Assembly: GCA_030248065.1 (NCBI GenBank)
Contig: JASAMV010007985.1
Location: 1-64,000, forward strand
From: Rhynchonema sp. JSB1_4
Lineage: Eukaryota; Nematoda; Chromadorea; Monhysterida; Xyalidae
DNA length: 64,000 nt
Direction of reading: 5' to 3'
Part shown: positions 33,701 to 46,400 of the stretch, piece after piece
Position numbering within the stretch: position 1 is the first letter of the stretch
Layout: every line of letters begins with the position of its first letter
Notes under the pieces: generated by a model
Told to the model about the DNA's origin: nothing
Seen by the model: the letters and a program-made list of their open reading frames with translations, nothing else
Databases searched by the model: none
Translations under genes and position numbers: made by a program

Positions 33701-34669
33701 CTCCAGCTTGTTTGCCGTAAGCAGTCTAGAAAATTCTGACCGAGCGCCAGATCTCAGTGCACAATGCGTGTGTACAAAAGCGAACGCTGTGCTACTGTCA
33801 ATCACGCACGGCACCAATATTCTAGCTTCGTTCACCAAAATGTGTTTGTTGCAGTGAGAAGATAGCCGGTTTCCGCGAGGACGTTGCCAATCCGGCATTG
33901 TTGCGACACATTGCCAATGTTGACCAGGCGGAGGATTTGTACAAAGAGATTCGAATTGCTGAACCGATCGTGTCTGATTATTGCAAACGGTCAGCTGAGT
34001 GACTGATCATGCTGTATTCACAAATGCAGTCACAATTTGGTCAATGCTTACCTTTGGTAAATTTGATTGAGTGCCACCTGTGTGTGTGTGTGCGTTGCAG
34101 TCTGTCGTCTGAGATCGACCACCGTCGTCACACGCAACACCTGCTGTGCGAATACATCAAGGCGCAGAAACAACGCTCGGATGATATGGAGCATTTGTTG
34201 AGCGAATTCACGAAACGACGCGACCAGCTCATTGCTGATAGGATTGAGGTATACGAATGAACGAAAATCTTCGTTCATCCTGGGTGCATCCGCATCACAC
34301 ACATTCTAGTAACCTCCGAGTAAATAGCCGTACACGTCACATCACATTGTGGGCGCAATTGTGATAAGCCAACCATCTTCGTGGTGAAATTGTAGACCCA
34401 TCGTTTTCGTATGAAGAATATTCACCATGAAGCGCACTGCAGGTGCTGTCTTGCTCACGACATGTTGGTGGCAGAAATAATACTTACGCAAAGGTCGCTT
34501 CAGAACTGTCTGTACGTACGAAAGTGCGCGCACTGTTTATGTGCGTAGTTGTAATTTTCTGTCCAAACAGGCCTACAAGCACTACGAGCAGCTGCCTGAC
34601 TTGTCGAAATTGCCACAGTCGACCTTCCTGTCGAAGCTGCCATCCGCCGGCGAATTGTTTCAAAAATAA
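30736..34669 (+). CDS. RPRD1-type CTD-interaction-domain protein, 8 exons, 360 aa
   Basis: Members (RPRD1A/B, worm CIDS-1, yeast Rtt103 relatives) bind the RNA polymerase II C-terminal repeats through a CID and dimerise through a C-terminal coiled coil, influencing Ser5 dephosphorylation and termination. Exons: 30736-30906, 31541-31666, 32031-32096, 32464-32649, 33141-33292, 33855-33989, 34101-34248, 34571-34669; 1,083 nt, phases consistent. The CID occupies about residues 14-135 with hallmark SLWLIHHRKH and YVANDVVQNSRKKWP segments. A Ser/Pro-rich linker follows, then a helical coiled-coil region at about 225-335 rich in Glu/Gln/Arg. The C-terminus LPSAGELFQK resembles the conserved RPRD1 tail. 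The start is the first ATG in frame with the CID. Human RPRD1B is 326 aa. Confidence 0.93.
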
Positions 34670-34677
34670 TCATGATT

Positions 34678-34683
34678 AATAAA
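34678..34683 (+). terminator. Polyadenylation signal AATAAA for the RPRD1 gene
   Basis: AATAAA starts nine bases after the RPRD1 stop codon and is followed by T/G-rich sequence. This implies a very short 3' UTR. Confidence 0.55.
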
Positions 34684-35132
34684 AATTGTTGTTTGTCGGT
34701 TGTGTCGATCATCCTTATGTGTAGCTACATAAGCAGATTGTCGCTAAATAATGTGTCATGTGTAAAAATGTGCAAATTTGACAGCTTTTATTTGATGTTT
34801 TGTGCTAAATGACTACGCGGTGCGATATTGCCGAATCGGCGGGCCTTACCCGTCGTTATCTGCGGATTAATTTGTTGAGAAGATTTTGTGTTTGATGCTG
34901 TTGTAATCTAAGTTGGAAACGTTTCGTGTATCTATATTATTGGGGATGGCACTTGCTAATTAGTTTGAAAAATTCAGACAAGAAAACCAGGTGTAGAAGC
35001 ATCAACCACAAAGCCACATGCGTTTAACATAACAAGATCGAAGGTGCAGCCACCTGCTTAAGTTGTTACGTATGTTTATGCAACTTGTATTGAGCTTACT
35101 CTGGATTTTAGAAAAGTCTCGACCCCAAAATC
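34684..35132. other. Short intergenic region between RPRD1 and DRG1
   Basis: About 450 bp, AT-rich, no ORF or repeat recognised. It must contain the DRG1 promoter; a TTTTAG at 35106-35111 just before the start could be a splice or trans-splice acceptor. Confidence 0.4.
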
Positions 35133-38100
35133 ATGGGTATAATTGAGAAAATCCAAGAAATTGAACGGGAGATCGCGCGAACGCAGAAGAACAAGGCGAC
35201 CGAATACCATCTCGGACTGTTGAAAGCGAAGTTGGCCAAATACAGGCATGAACTGTTGGAGCCGAAGACGAAGAAGGGCGAAAAGGGGGAGGGATTCGAT
35301 GTGATGAAAAGTGGCGATGCTCGGTTGGTGAATGCGTTGGTTCCTGTTGGACCTCTTATGGTCATTTTTGATCATAAAGGGTGTTCGCCATCCAGAACGT
35401 TGTTCTGCTGTTATGTGAAAAAGAACGAGATGTGAACATCATGCATAACTTATTAGATTTTCATGTTTTTCTAACAGGATTTGCCACATTGCCTGCGGGC
35501 GTTTGCATTCACCTGGCACTGGAGGTGCAAAAACTCAAATAAACTTATTGTTGGTGCCCGTAAACGGATGGTGCACCAGGTCATCGTCAGTGTGAATGTG
35601 TTACCATTGCGTGACCGCACGTGGAATACGTTTTCGCTCAAGTTTCTGCAAAACGTGAGCGCTGAGCAGGGTTTTTTTTTTAAAAAACAACAGCAAACAA
35701 GCCACCCCCCAAATTTTAAGGCACCGAAACCCCCCCTTTTTTAAAAACCCTTAGCTTTTTTCCTTCACTTTTGCTACTAAGCATGGGCCTCCGCCGGGAC
35801 TGCTGCCGGGCGGCCGGGGAGGCGCCGGGGTTCCCGCCCCCCCCCCGCGGCGCGCCCCGCCGCGCGCGGCCCCCGCCGCGCGCCAGCGCTCCCCGGGCCC
35901 CCCCCGGCGAATACAACAGATTAGCCCCAAAATGTCACACGAGCTGGTATTGTAATAGCTTGCTGAACGCAAGGCACCAATATTGTTGTCCTCATCGCCA
36001 CATGTTGAGCGACCCAGCCAATAATCTACACGTTCCAGCGTCGCGTTAGTCGGTTTCCCATCAGTGGGCAAGTCCACCACCCTCAATCTGCTGACGGCGA
36101 CGCACAGTGAGACGGCATCATATGAATTCACGACGTTAACTTGCATTCCCGGTGTGATACAGTACGAAGGTGCTAATATACAGCTGTTGGATCTGCCTGG
36201 TATCATTGAAGGGGCCGCGCAGGGAAAGGGCAGAGGCAGACAGGTAATTGGTTTACTCAACGTACCCTTTGTGTGGTTTAGCGATCCTGGCCTCGTGAGG
36301 TGACACTTTTTGAACGATCGTTGTGGTTTCCAATCTGCCGTTAACTTTCTAACCAATCTAAGATAGCGAGAATATTTGTTTTGGTGACCAAAATGGTAAG
36401 TCCCGATGATGTCACTGTTTGGAGGGTGACTGTATATCCCCTTGCCGCTAACATTGCTGCCTCATCACGCAATGCTGCGTCAAAGATGCTGTGGGTGGGT
36501 GGTTTGCGTCAATCACATTACAATTAGCCCTCCAATGTAGGTCATAGCGGTCGCACGTACATCGGATCTGGTGCTGATGATGTTGGACTCGGTGAAGGGT
36601 GAAGTGCAACGCGCATTGCTCGAAAAGGAGCTGGAGTCCGTTGGTATTCGACTCAACAAACGACCGCCCAATATTTATTTTAAGAGGGTCTGTTTTGGTT
36701 GGATTTTTTATGATGGGAGGGGAGGGATTGACATGTTAGATGATTAACAGAAACAGTTATTCGTTAGTTGCTGGGGAACGAGCTTTACGCTGGCGGAACT
36801 CAAAATTTTGCGAGATATGCCACACGCCCGATATGATCGCCAAGTTTAGTTTGTTAAGTGGGGTGTTCTTTAGCTTCTCACTGGCGTTCTTGTAGGGTGC
36901 ACTCCTCACTGCATTCATCAAACAATAATTATTATTATTAAAATGATCATAAAAATAATTACTGTAATATTGATCAAAATTTCACAGAAGAAAACGGGCG
37001 GCATCAAATTCACGCACACGGTGCCGTTGACGAGGATAGACGAGAAGATGGTGCAGTTGTTGTTGCACGAGTACAAAATATTCAACGCCGATATTGTATT
37101 TAGAGAGGACGCCACGTGAGTTCAGACTTGTTGTCTTCATTTTTAAGCTTTCCGTGCCATGTTAATTTTACTGTGGTGATGTAATTATGGATACATTCCG
37201 CCCTCTGGGGTGTGGTGACCATGTGGAACGTTGCAACAAACATCTGTCAACCACTTTTGTTCAATTCAGAGCCGACGCATTAATCGATGTGATCATGGGC
37301 AACTGTTGCTACTTGGCGTGTTTATATGTGTACAACAAAATCGATCAAATTTCAATTGAAGAGGTGGACAGACTCGCGAGACAACCACACACGGTCAGAA
37401 TCAGGTGTTTTTGTGCTCACGTGGCCGTCTGGTGCGTTCGCACTGATGATGATGTTGTGCACGGCCGCGGGCCGTCTGTGAACACAGGTCCAACCACAAA
37501 AGACGCTGCACTATTTACACAGTCCATGTTTTTCTTTGTTCGTTCGTTTACCAACAACGAAATTGGCACACAAATGCAACAACAATGGTTTCGGTGTCTT
37601 GTTCAGGTTGTGTGCAGCGCGCACATGCGTTTGAATCTGGATGTTGTGCTCGAACAAATCTGGGAGCATCTGGCGCTCATACGCATCTACACGAAGAAAC
37701 CCGGACAGCCGCCAGACTTGGGTGGGTTGCTATCAAACATGCCTGATAATACAATGCATGTGTTATGTTTCGTCAGCTATGATTTCACGCATAATGTGAC
37801 AATAATAGGTAAGTTAGTCACCAAGGCTGCAGGCCGAGTTATAAGAGCATGAGATCAATCTACGCTGCGCATTTTGGCCACATCCCCCAGCGCCAATAGT
37901 AAGACCTATTGCTATTTCTGGATAGTAACGATGTGCCAAGCTCTGTTTAGATGGATTCCAACTCGACGTTTAGGTCCCGAAGACGGCATAATCCTTCGAC
38001 GCAGTGCCACGGTGGAACACGCGTGTCACGCGCTGCATCGTACACTCGCCGCTCAAGTCAGGTACAGTCTAGTTGGTTTTATAGGTACTGCACTCACACA

Positions 38101-38416
38101 GTCATGGAAAATGCATTATAATTGGCAATGAACCATGTTCTCGAAACTTATTCGATGTTAAAAGCTCCACACGACAGCAACAATTGCGCGCTCTCCTCAT
38201 GGGTGCGTAAAATGACATTTGCATTGTATACAGTCAATGCTTGGGGCTTGTGGTCCTAATTATTTAGCTCAGTGATGGTTGTAGCTAATGTTTCACGGGC
38301 CTTCGTTATTTAGATATGCAATCGTATGGGGCACCAGCACGAAGTTCAGTCCGCAACGCGTTGGCTTGAAGCACAAACTCGAACACGAAGATGTTATTCA
38401 AGTGGTGAAGAAATGA
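35133..38416 (+). CDS. DRG1 developmentally regulated GTP-binding protein, 8 exons, 366 aa
   Basis: DRG1 is an OBG/DRG-class GTPase that associates with ribosomes, usually with a DFRP1 partner. Exons: 35133-35323, 36039-36243, 36541-36687, 36988-37115, 37270-37393, 37607-37721, 37974-38061, 38314-38416; 1,101 nt, all phases agree. The N-terminus has the family helix with ARTQKNKAT (human DRG1 also has it). G1 is GFPSVGKST at about residues 69-77, a switch/G2 region with EFTTLT follows, then G3 DLPGI, G4 NKID and G5 CSAH. The C-terminal TGS domain ends in DVIQVVKK. Length is one residue from human DRG1 (367 aa). Intron 1 contains a nearly all-GC block (35796-35908) that looks artefactual but does not affect the exons. 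Confidence 0.95.
35796..35908. repeat. Near-100% GC block in DRG1 intron 1
   Basis: More than 110 bases composed almost only of G and C, with C-runs and GCGCGCC units, preceded by homopolymer A/T/C runs at 35670-35745. The surroundings are about 40-45% GC. This may be an assembly or base-calling artefact over a hard homopolymer region rather than a genuine island. Confidence 0.7.
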
Positions 38417-39101
38417 GTCGACCGTATCTGCCTACATTGTTCGTATTTATGGTGAATTTACTGTGAAAATCAGAACCCTGTGGTTTGAAATCTTTGGTTG
38501 CCTTCACATCGATTCTGTTTCAGTTAATTTGCTCTCAAAATTGTTGATTTATTCATTGATGTCATGTTCAATGAAATGAAGAGGAAAGAAAGGTCATTCG
38601 AATTTGTTAAGTTTTCTGAGTTTTAATCTCACTGAACGATCTGCATGTGGGTCGTTGTACTTCCTATTGTCTGTTCTGCTACTACTTCCTAAATATCGTG
38701 CTGAAGCGAACCAAGCTAATTACTGTATTTATACTGTGTATATTTTTTTTATCCTATTCCACTTTTATTTCTTCCATGCTTGCATGGGATGATCCATTCC
38801 TGTGCTAACCGCTGAGGCCAACCTCGGCGTCCAAAATCAATGCAAGAGAAAAATACGAAGGCGCGCAAACAAAAATTGCAAACAAGCGCGGTTTTGGTTT
38901 TTGGTTCACAACAGAAATCAGCTCTTTCAGATTTTCATTCGTCGTCACTTGATTACGAAAATCAGAATCACGTATAATTTTTCTGTTTTCAATTTCAGCG
39001 ACGGGTTTTTCGCCGTGCTTTTAAAAAAAATCAAATCAGCGCCCCACCAATCCACAACACAAAAGAACTTCAGTCCTGAAATCCGCAACGAATTGGTCAA
39101 G
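38417..39101. other. Intergenic between DRG1 and SSRP1
   Basis: About 685 bp, AT-rich, with the DRG1 3' UTR and SSRP1 5' region. Small ORFs here have no coding character. No repeat or RNA gene was recognised. Confidence 0.45.
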
Positions 39102-40377
39102 ATGGCCGACATAAACACGTTGCTCGAATACAATGACATTTCGATGGAACATATGGGATTTTTGGTTTGTTGTTTTATGGTTTGGATTCTTTCCACAGCA
39201 GAGGACCCCGGGTTGCCCAGTTTTTTTGGAAGGCGTGAAGGCATGTCACGGGCCGGGCCGGGTTACCACTAGGCTTGGGGGCAATACCGATTTTTTTACC
39301 CAAGCCAATACCCAATACCAGGCCCCACCCCCAATCAGTGTAGTACTTGGTCAGGGTGTTGACGATAGATAGATTGGGACCCGAAATGTGTTGACGATAG
39401 ATAGATGACCCAAGTCCGAAATCTGGGGGGGTCGACCCAAACTTGTTGACGATAGATAGATGGTGGGGGGGGTCGCCAAAAATCAAGGTATAGTATAGTG
39501 TACTAAGTAGGTAATAATGTGTAAATATTAGTGAAAATGTACTAAGATGTACTAAATCCGCGCGTAGCGCGCGATTTTTTGCCTATTTGGGACAAAAAAT
39601 ACCGATTTTGAGCCATTTTGAGGCAAAAATACCCATTTTGGGGTCGAAATGTGTTGACGATAGATAGATTGTTCCCAGAATTTGTTGACGATAGATAGAT
39701 TTGCCCATAAGTGTTGACGATAGATAGATGAAATCAAAAAGTGTTGACGATAGATAGATGAATTTGGGGGGGGACCCCCCCACCCCCCCCCCAAGTACTA
39801 CCCTGGGTTGCCCAGTTTTTTTGGAAGGCGTGAAGGCATGTCACGGGCCGGGCCGGGTTACCACTAGGCTTGGGGGCAATACCGATTTTTTTACCCAAGC
39901 CAATACCCAATACCAGGCCCCACCCCCAATACCTCAATTCGGACCCAACCCAATACTCATGTGAGACCCAACGCCCAAAATTCCAATCTTTTTTTAAAAA
40001 TGGTTCTGTTTTGGGTTTTTGATCGAATGCTAGGTAATGACTGAATTTCTCATATTTCTTAACATTGCAGCTGAATAATAGCAGTTTAGGCTTAAAAATT
40101 GAAAGTTTTGCAAAATTTCAGGGCTCTGAGACGGAAAATAGGGCAAACCCGGGGTATTGGGTCGCACCCAATACCTGGCGAAGGCCCAACCCAATACCAG
40201 GGCCACACCCAATTACCCAGCCCAACACCAGGTATTGGGTACCTGGTACCCAATACCAGGTATTGGGTGGTATTTGGTATGGGTATTGCCCCATGCAGTG
40301 TAGTGGCAGGCAGATTCAAACCCGGGGGCCCCCCCCCCCATTTTTTAATTTAATTTCCTCAAACCCTATAACTAATT

Positions 40378-40444
<67 letters not shown>

Positions 40445-43400
40445 CCCCATGCCTAGTTACCACTGGTGCCCACCGTGAAAAAAAACGTTTTTCTGGTGAA
40501 AAGACGAAAAAACGTTTTTTTCCGGAGCCAGAAAAATTACCAAGATAAATTACCGGGGAAATTACCCGTGATAATTTTTCGCAGAGAGATGTGTTTTACA
40601 GTCTAAATCGCGAGAAATTTCTTGAGGGAGGGTCCGAAACCATGTTACAACATCGATTGAAAAGAGGCTAAAACAGGGGGGAATAAATTATTGACCTACT
40701 GGGCATTATGATTACCTACCACCATTGTTGGAAATAGAACCCCCAACAATTCAACGTGTCGGGCCGGGCCAGGCCGAGACCCAGCCCGATCCTAATCTCT
40801 GCCTTTCTGGTTCTGCGAAGATACACTATAGATATTTCAATAAATATTCAATCTCAGTGACCAACAGACAGCTGTACTGCAGCAGATTCTTTATTACAGC
40901 ACAATGGCCGAATCAAGTTATCGGACGGCAATGTTGCATTCAAAAACCAGAAGACTGGCAAATTGGAGACGTTTTCGATCGACAATCTGAAACAATGCAA
41001 ATGGCAAAGGTTGGCCAACAAACCGGGACTGAAATTGATCATGAAAGACGGGCAAGTGCACAGATTCGGCGGATTTCCGGAAACGGTGATTTATCTTTCG
41101 ACGTATAACTTTATTTTTCTGAGCTTTATTCGAATTCGAACGATTCGTGAGCTGTTTGGTTTGCTTGCAGGATTTTGAGAAGATCAAGTCGTTCGCGACG
41201 TTGCACTGGAAACGCGATCTGGAACAGTCGGATTTGTGTGTGAAGGGTTGGAATTACGGCGAAGCTGAGTTCAATGGTGACCATATTTCTTGCAATTTTT
41301 GTGATTCCTCAGAGAGAAACCTGCATTTATGTTTTCGCTTCAGGACCTTCAATGGAATTCCACGTGGACGACAAGCCGTGTTTCGAAATTCCACTTGCAA
41401 ACGTCTCGAATGCCACCCAGGTCGGTTTGGCATTCCTTCGCTTAATAATTGAAGCTATGACCACATTTCAAGTCACGTTCAACATTTAGGGCAAGAACGA
41501 AGCCGTCATTGAATTCCACCAGAACGACGATTGCGCCGTCGGTTTGATGGAGATGCGATTTCACATTCCGCCCGAACAAGAATCCGAATCGGATCCACTC
41601 GAGGTCGGCCTTTTTATACTCTTGATATTTCGAGGTTTTTCCTGGGGTTAGTCAAGCCCTATGTGATAAATCACAAGTTTTACGTGTTAAACAAAAAACT
41701 CTGCACAAATACAGGAGTTTCTTAAAAACGTTCTGGAATACGCCGGAATTGTGAAGGAAACTGACAAACCATTGGCCACGCTGGAACAAGTCCTGTGCAC
41801 AACACCACGCGGACGGTATGATATCAAAGTAAGCGATTCGCCAATTTGTTATTTGCAGTATGTCTGTAATTTGGAGCCGGTATCAAACACGGTGACCCAG
41901 CCGGTTTTGCGCTGATTTCGACCGCGCAAAAGTGTCATTGGTGTTCTGCTTTTTCTCAAAATGGGCCTGTGGCCCATTCGTGGCTCATTTACCAAAACTC
42001 TGGTGGCTCATTCTAACTTAAGTACTGACGCCCTGAAATTCCAGTGGCTCATTTGCCAAAATCTTGTGGTTCATTCAAACTTCTTAGTGGCACAATGAGC
42101 CGCCATTAGTGGCAAAAGCAACCCTGGTGTTTTCTGAAATATCAGCAATTGAGAAGGCCGCATGACCAGGGCAGGCTCTAACCGGATCGAGATCGATGTT
42201 GAATTGATATAGGCCTGACGTCGTCTGCTTGGAATGACTGCAAGTGATTTTATACGCATTTGACAACACAGGTATTCCCCAACCATCTCTCACTGCACGG
42301 CAAAACGTTCGATTACAAAATCCCCATCAAATCTATTGTTCGACTGTTTCTGCTGACACACAAGGACGGACGACACATGTTCTTTGTGGTTCGTTGAGTT
42401 TCTTGTTGGCTTGACCCACGAGAGAACAGGCCAAACACTGTTTGTCTTGCCAAACCGTATTCGTATTTTATGATGCAGTATTGCATTACCACTCACGTGT
42501 ACTGTAATGCGCTGGCCATAAACAAGGGGCAGCAGTAAGTCTTGAATATCATGCTTTATTCAGAATGTCAAATGGTGACCAAGGCAGATTCGATCCGACC
42601 GTCATGTTTGCTAATGGACGTATGCTTCATTTCAGATCGGTCTCGACCCGCCCATCCGACAGGGCTTGACACGATATCCGTTCTTGGTGCTTGAATTCAA
42701 CAAAGAAGAAGAGGTCACGCTCGAACTTGGACTCACCACGTTGGTTTTCTTTTCAAAGCTTGCTCGGTGCAATTTGTGCGATGTTTCAATTCGGACGGAC
42801 ACCTTTTTGTGTCTTCATTCTCATAAGGTCCAAAAGGTTTTGGTGCAATTATACTGGCAGGCGGAAAAAAGCCGGTTTTTTTCGGAAAAAAACCGAAAAA
42901 AACCGTTTTTTTCCGAGACCCGAATACTTTTCCATTTATTTTTCCGTGGGTACCTATTCGGTTTTTGATCGGAAAAATATCGGTACTTTATTCCAATTTT
43001 TCCAAAAAATTGTAATGCAAAACTGATGAGTTTTTCGATTTCAGTGCAAAATTGGCTCGAGCACAAAAATTAACCAGCCCAAAATGGGCCAAAAAGCGTG
43101 TAAACCAAGTGTTTTCGACTGACTTCAACACTCTTCAAGAGCACTCTCGTCACTTCGAACAAATTTTGCACGGAAATTGTTATATTTTTCGAAATTACGT
43201 TCTCATAAGGTCCTGGAAAAGTAAAAAAATTTAAAAAAAAAAAAAAGGTTTTGGTGCAATGCAAATGGTAATGTTTCAGTGAGCAACTGGCCGAAAAGTA
43301 CAGTGGCAAACTGGAAAAGGAATTGTCTGGTCCGTATTACGAGGTTGTGGCGAGGATCATGCGTGCGCTTGTGAATCAGCGTGTCACCATTCCGGGCAGT

Positions 43401-46400
43401 TTCGTCGGGTGCGTCAGTATTTATTGATTGATGGTTCTTAATTGATCTTTTAGTCAAGAGCTTTTTGGTGTTTTTGTTACTTGATTATCGAGACTATTCC
43501 ACTGATAATGACCAAGAACTGTTGTGTGGAGGACTGCTCATTCAATCACCATTTGCAGCCACTCTGGCACTCCAGCAGTGTCGTGTGCGTACAAGTCCAC
43601 AGCCGGCTTTCTGTACCCATTGGAGAAGGGCTTTGTTTACGTGCACAAACCAGCCATGTATATTCGATTCGAAGAGGTGGGCGCATTTTCCATAAAACTG
43701 ATTTTAGTAACTTTCTCTTGTATTGCATTTCCATTATTTTTATATTTATAAATATTTCCTTAATTATTGGTCACAGGTGGCGAGCGTGTATTTCGCTCGC
43801 TCGGACGTGAGCACACGAAGTTTTGACTTCGAAATTGAACAAAAGAATGGTACCGTCCACGTCTTCAACAGTATTGAAAAGTGAGTTGCTTCATTTTCTT
43901 TGACTGTTTTATATTGTGTGTTGTTTCTTCTGCATTACATTTGTCTTTTACTTCATCAAGTAAATTCAATATTGTATAACTTCACAGGGAGGAGTATACG
44001 CGACTATTCGACTTCATTCAAAAGAAGGGCATTCGCATTCGAAATGCTCAGGCCGCAAAGGTGAGTTTGCAGTGTTAATGTTATCCTCCTATTGTTGAAC
44101 GATAACAATTGATTTGTTTATCCTTTATCGCAGCGGCGCTCAAATATCGTTAACTCATCAACTTCATAATTTTTAGGACAAAATCCCGACGTATGCTGAA
44201 GATGCGTTCGCTGGCAGTGATGAAGAAGAAGGTTCGGCACATTTACCTTGATGTATGTATCGTGGCTGCACGAAGCAGATATACAAGTGAATGCCATCAT
44301 AATTACTTTTCAGAACGCGATCATTATGCTGAACGGATGAAAAACGAAGCCAGGGAGCGGGAAGAAGACAGCGAGTCAGGTTTGTCCTTCACTCGTCATA
44401 ATTCTACTGACGTTAGATGGTTGGTGCTATTCTCACTGGAGTTTATACATTTGCAGCCATATTCGGAATGTTAGTACTGTGTGCGCAACCCTAGCGGATG
44501 AGCTCCATGTGTAGTATGTGGAGCCGTATTTTCGCAAAATCTTTGACTGAGTATCGAATTAAACGCAGGGGTGCTATTTTGTTTTGTTTGTTTATTGCTC
44601 TCAGTGACGCATAAAACCATGCACGTAAATTAATGATAGAAGCTAATAGAAGATAATGATAACGCAGGGGTGCTATCAGTTTCAAATTTCTTCATTGGTG
44701 ATGGAGTTCTGCGAGGATGTGTCGTACCGGCCACGAACTTGCCACCCAACTGGTTGATGTTTCAGAGGACAGTGACTACAACCCCGAACAGAAGAAAGAT
44801 ACATCGGAAGAGGAGGAGAGCGAACCCGAAGACGAATACGACTCCGATGTGCAGGACAGCTCCGGGTCGGAGACGAGTCCGAAAAAGAAGAAGCAGAAAG
44901 CATCCAAGTCGACGCTCAGGCGACCGCAGATGCCCGTTGGTCCATTTGTTACCTGTTGTGATTTGCGAACTGAAGAAAAAATATATAACTCACTGACATA
45001 CATAGACCAAACTTAATTCGATCAGGTAGAAAATTTGGTGGTGGGTCACGTGACTGTATCAAACCAGTGGTGTCGTTGGGGGGGTTGGGGGGGGGGGTCC
45101 CCGTGGGGAAAGGGGGGGTGGATTTTCTTTTACACCACCCCATAATTCGAAAATTTTCTGATGACACGTGATTTCGATTTCTCAACGACACCACTGTATC
45201 AAACAATCGATTTTCTGATGACACGTGTTTCGGCCGGCATAAAAGTTGCTCCCGCCACAGACGAACAACTAGGATTAACCCAATCACAACTGGGTTAACT
45301 TTCATGCTAATGAACAACTTGTACGTCCGTTGACATCGAGAAGAGACATCAAACAAACAAATCTAGAAATATCCTTCATTCAAAACGTCGTGTGACCGTC
45401 TAACTTATGATGATTATGATACCAAAAAGATTATCTGCGAATTTTTCAATTTCAGAGAGGCACTGGTCGGCGTCAGAAGAAGGAGAAAGACCCGAATGCA
45501 CCGAAACGCGGACAATCGGCCTACATGCTCTGGTTTCATGTTAGTCACAGATTTATATTTTTCCCCGGTGGCAAGTAATCTCTCTCTCTTTGTTCTCGTG
45601 TCACACTTGTTCCTGCCGCTGCGAGTGTGTTCATGTGAGTTTTTGTGCGAGTCACTAGTTACTGCACATCCAGTGATGTAGTTGGTCCGGCGCAAGAAAG
45701 CTAGCTAGCTAGCCGGGTACCCCGATTTGGGAGGTGTATGGGTCTTGAAGTCAAAAACAGGGTTATAAAAATTGGTCGAAATTATGCCAAAATCAGCCTT
45801 AAAATGCGTGTTTTTGTGCATGTGTGAACAAATCTGAGCGAATTTGACCAGTTTGGCCCATAAAATGGTCATTTTGTCACTAAAATCAGCACTTTTTTGA
45901 CTTGATGACCGGAGTAAGAAAGCTAGCTAGCCAGTTTGGGGGGATGGGTTTCGGAGCAAGCAGGCTAGCTAGCAGTTGGGGCGGGAGTATTACCCCCATA
46001 CCCCCCCCCCCAACCACATCACTGTGCACATCTAACCTAAGACGAGTGACAAGAGCAGAACTGTGAAGACGAACTAAAATAGTATTGTGAAAATAAATTA
46101 TTTTGGTGCTTCCTGAAATATTAGGTGAACGACTTTGCAGGCGACACGCGAATCTCTCAAGGAAGATGGCATGAGCGCGGCAGAGGTTGCGAAGAAAGGA
46201 GGGGAGAAATGGAATTCAATGACTGACGAAGAGAAAGCGGTTTGTTGGCATCAAATGAATTAACTTCGAAATTCGGAATTCCAATTAATCTTGGGCCAAT
46301 TGGCTGTTTTGATATGCCGCTTGTTGAACCTGACATAATATAAATATCGAAGCAATCCACCGTACTATCATTCAGAAATGGCAAAGTGCGGCCGATGATG

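Noticed and set aside
35771..36356. ORFs across the GC block in DRG1 intron 1
   Set aside because: Gly/Ala/Pro/Arg low-complexity translations of a probable artefact, antisense to or overlapping DRG1 exon 2.
40065..40478. Poly-proline ORF
   Set aside because: It is created by the poly-C tract and the CCAATACC repeats.
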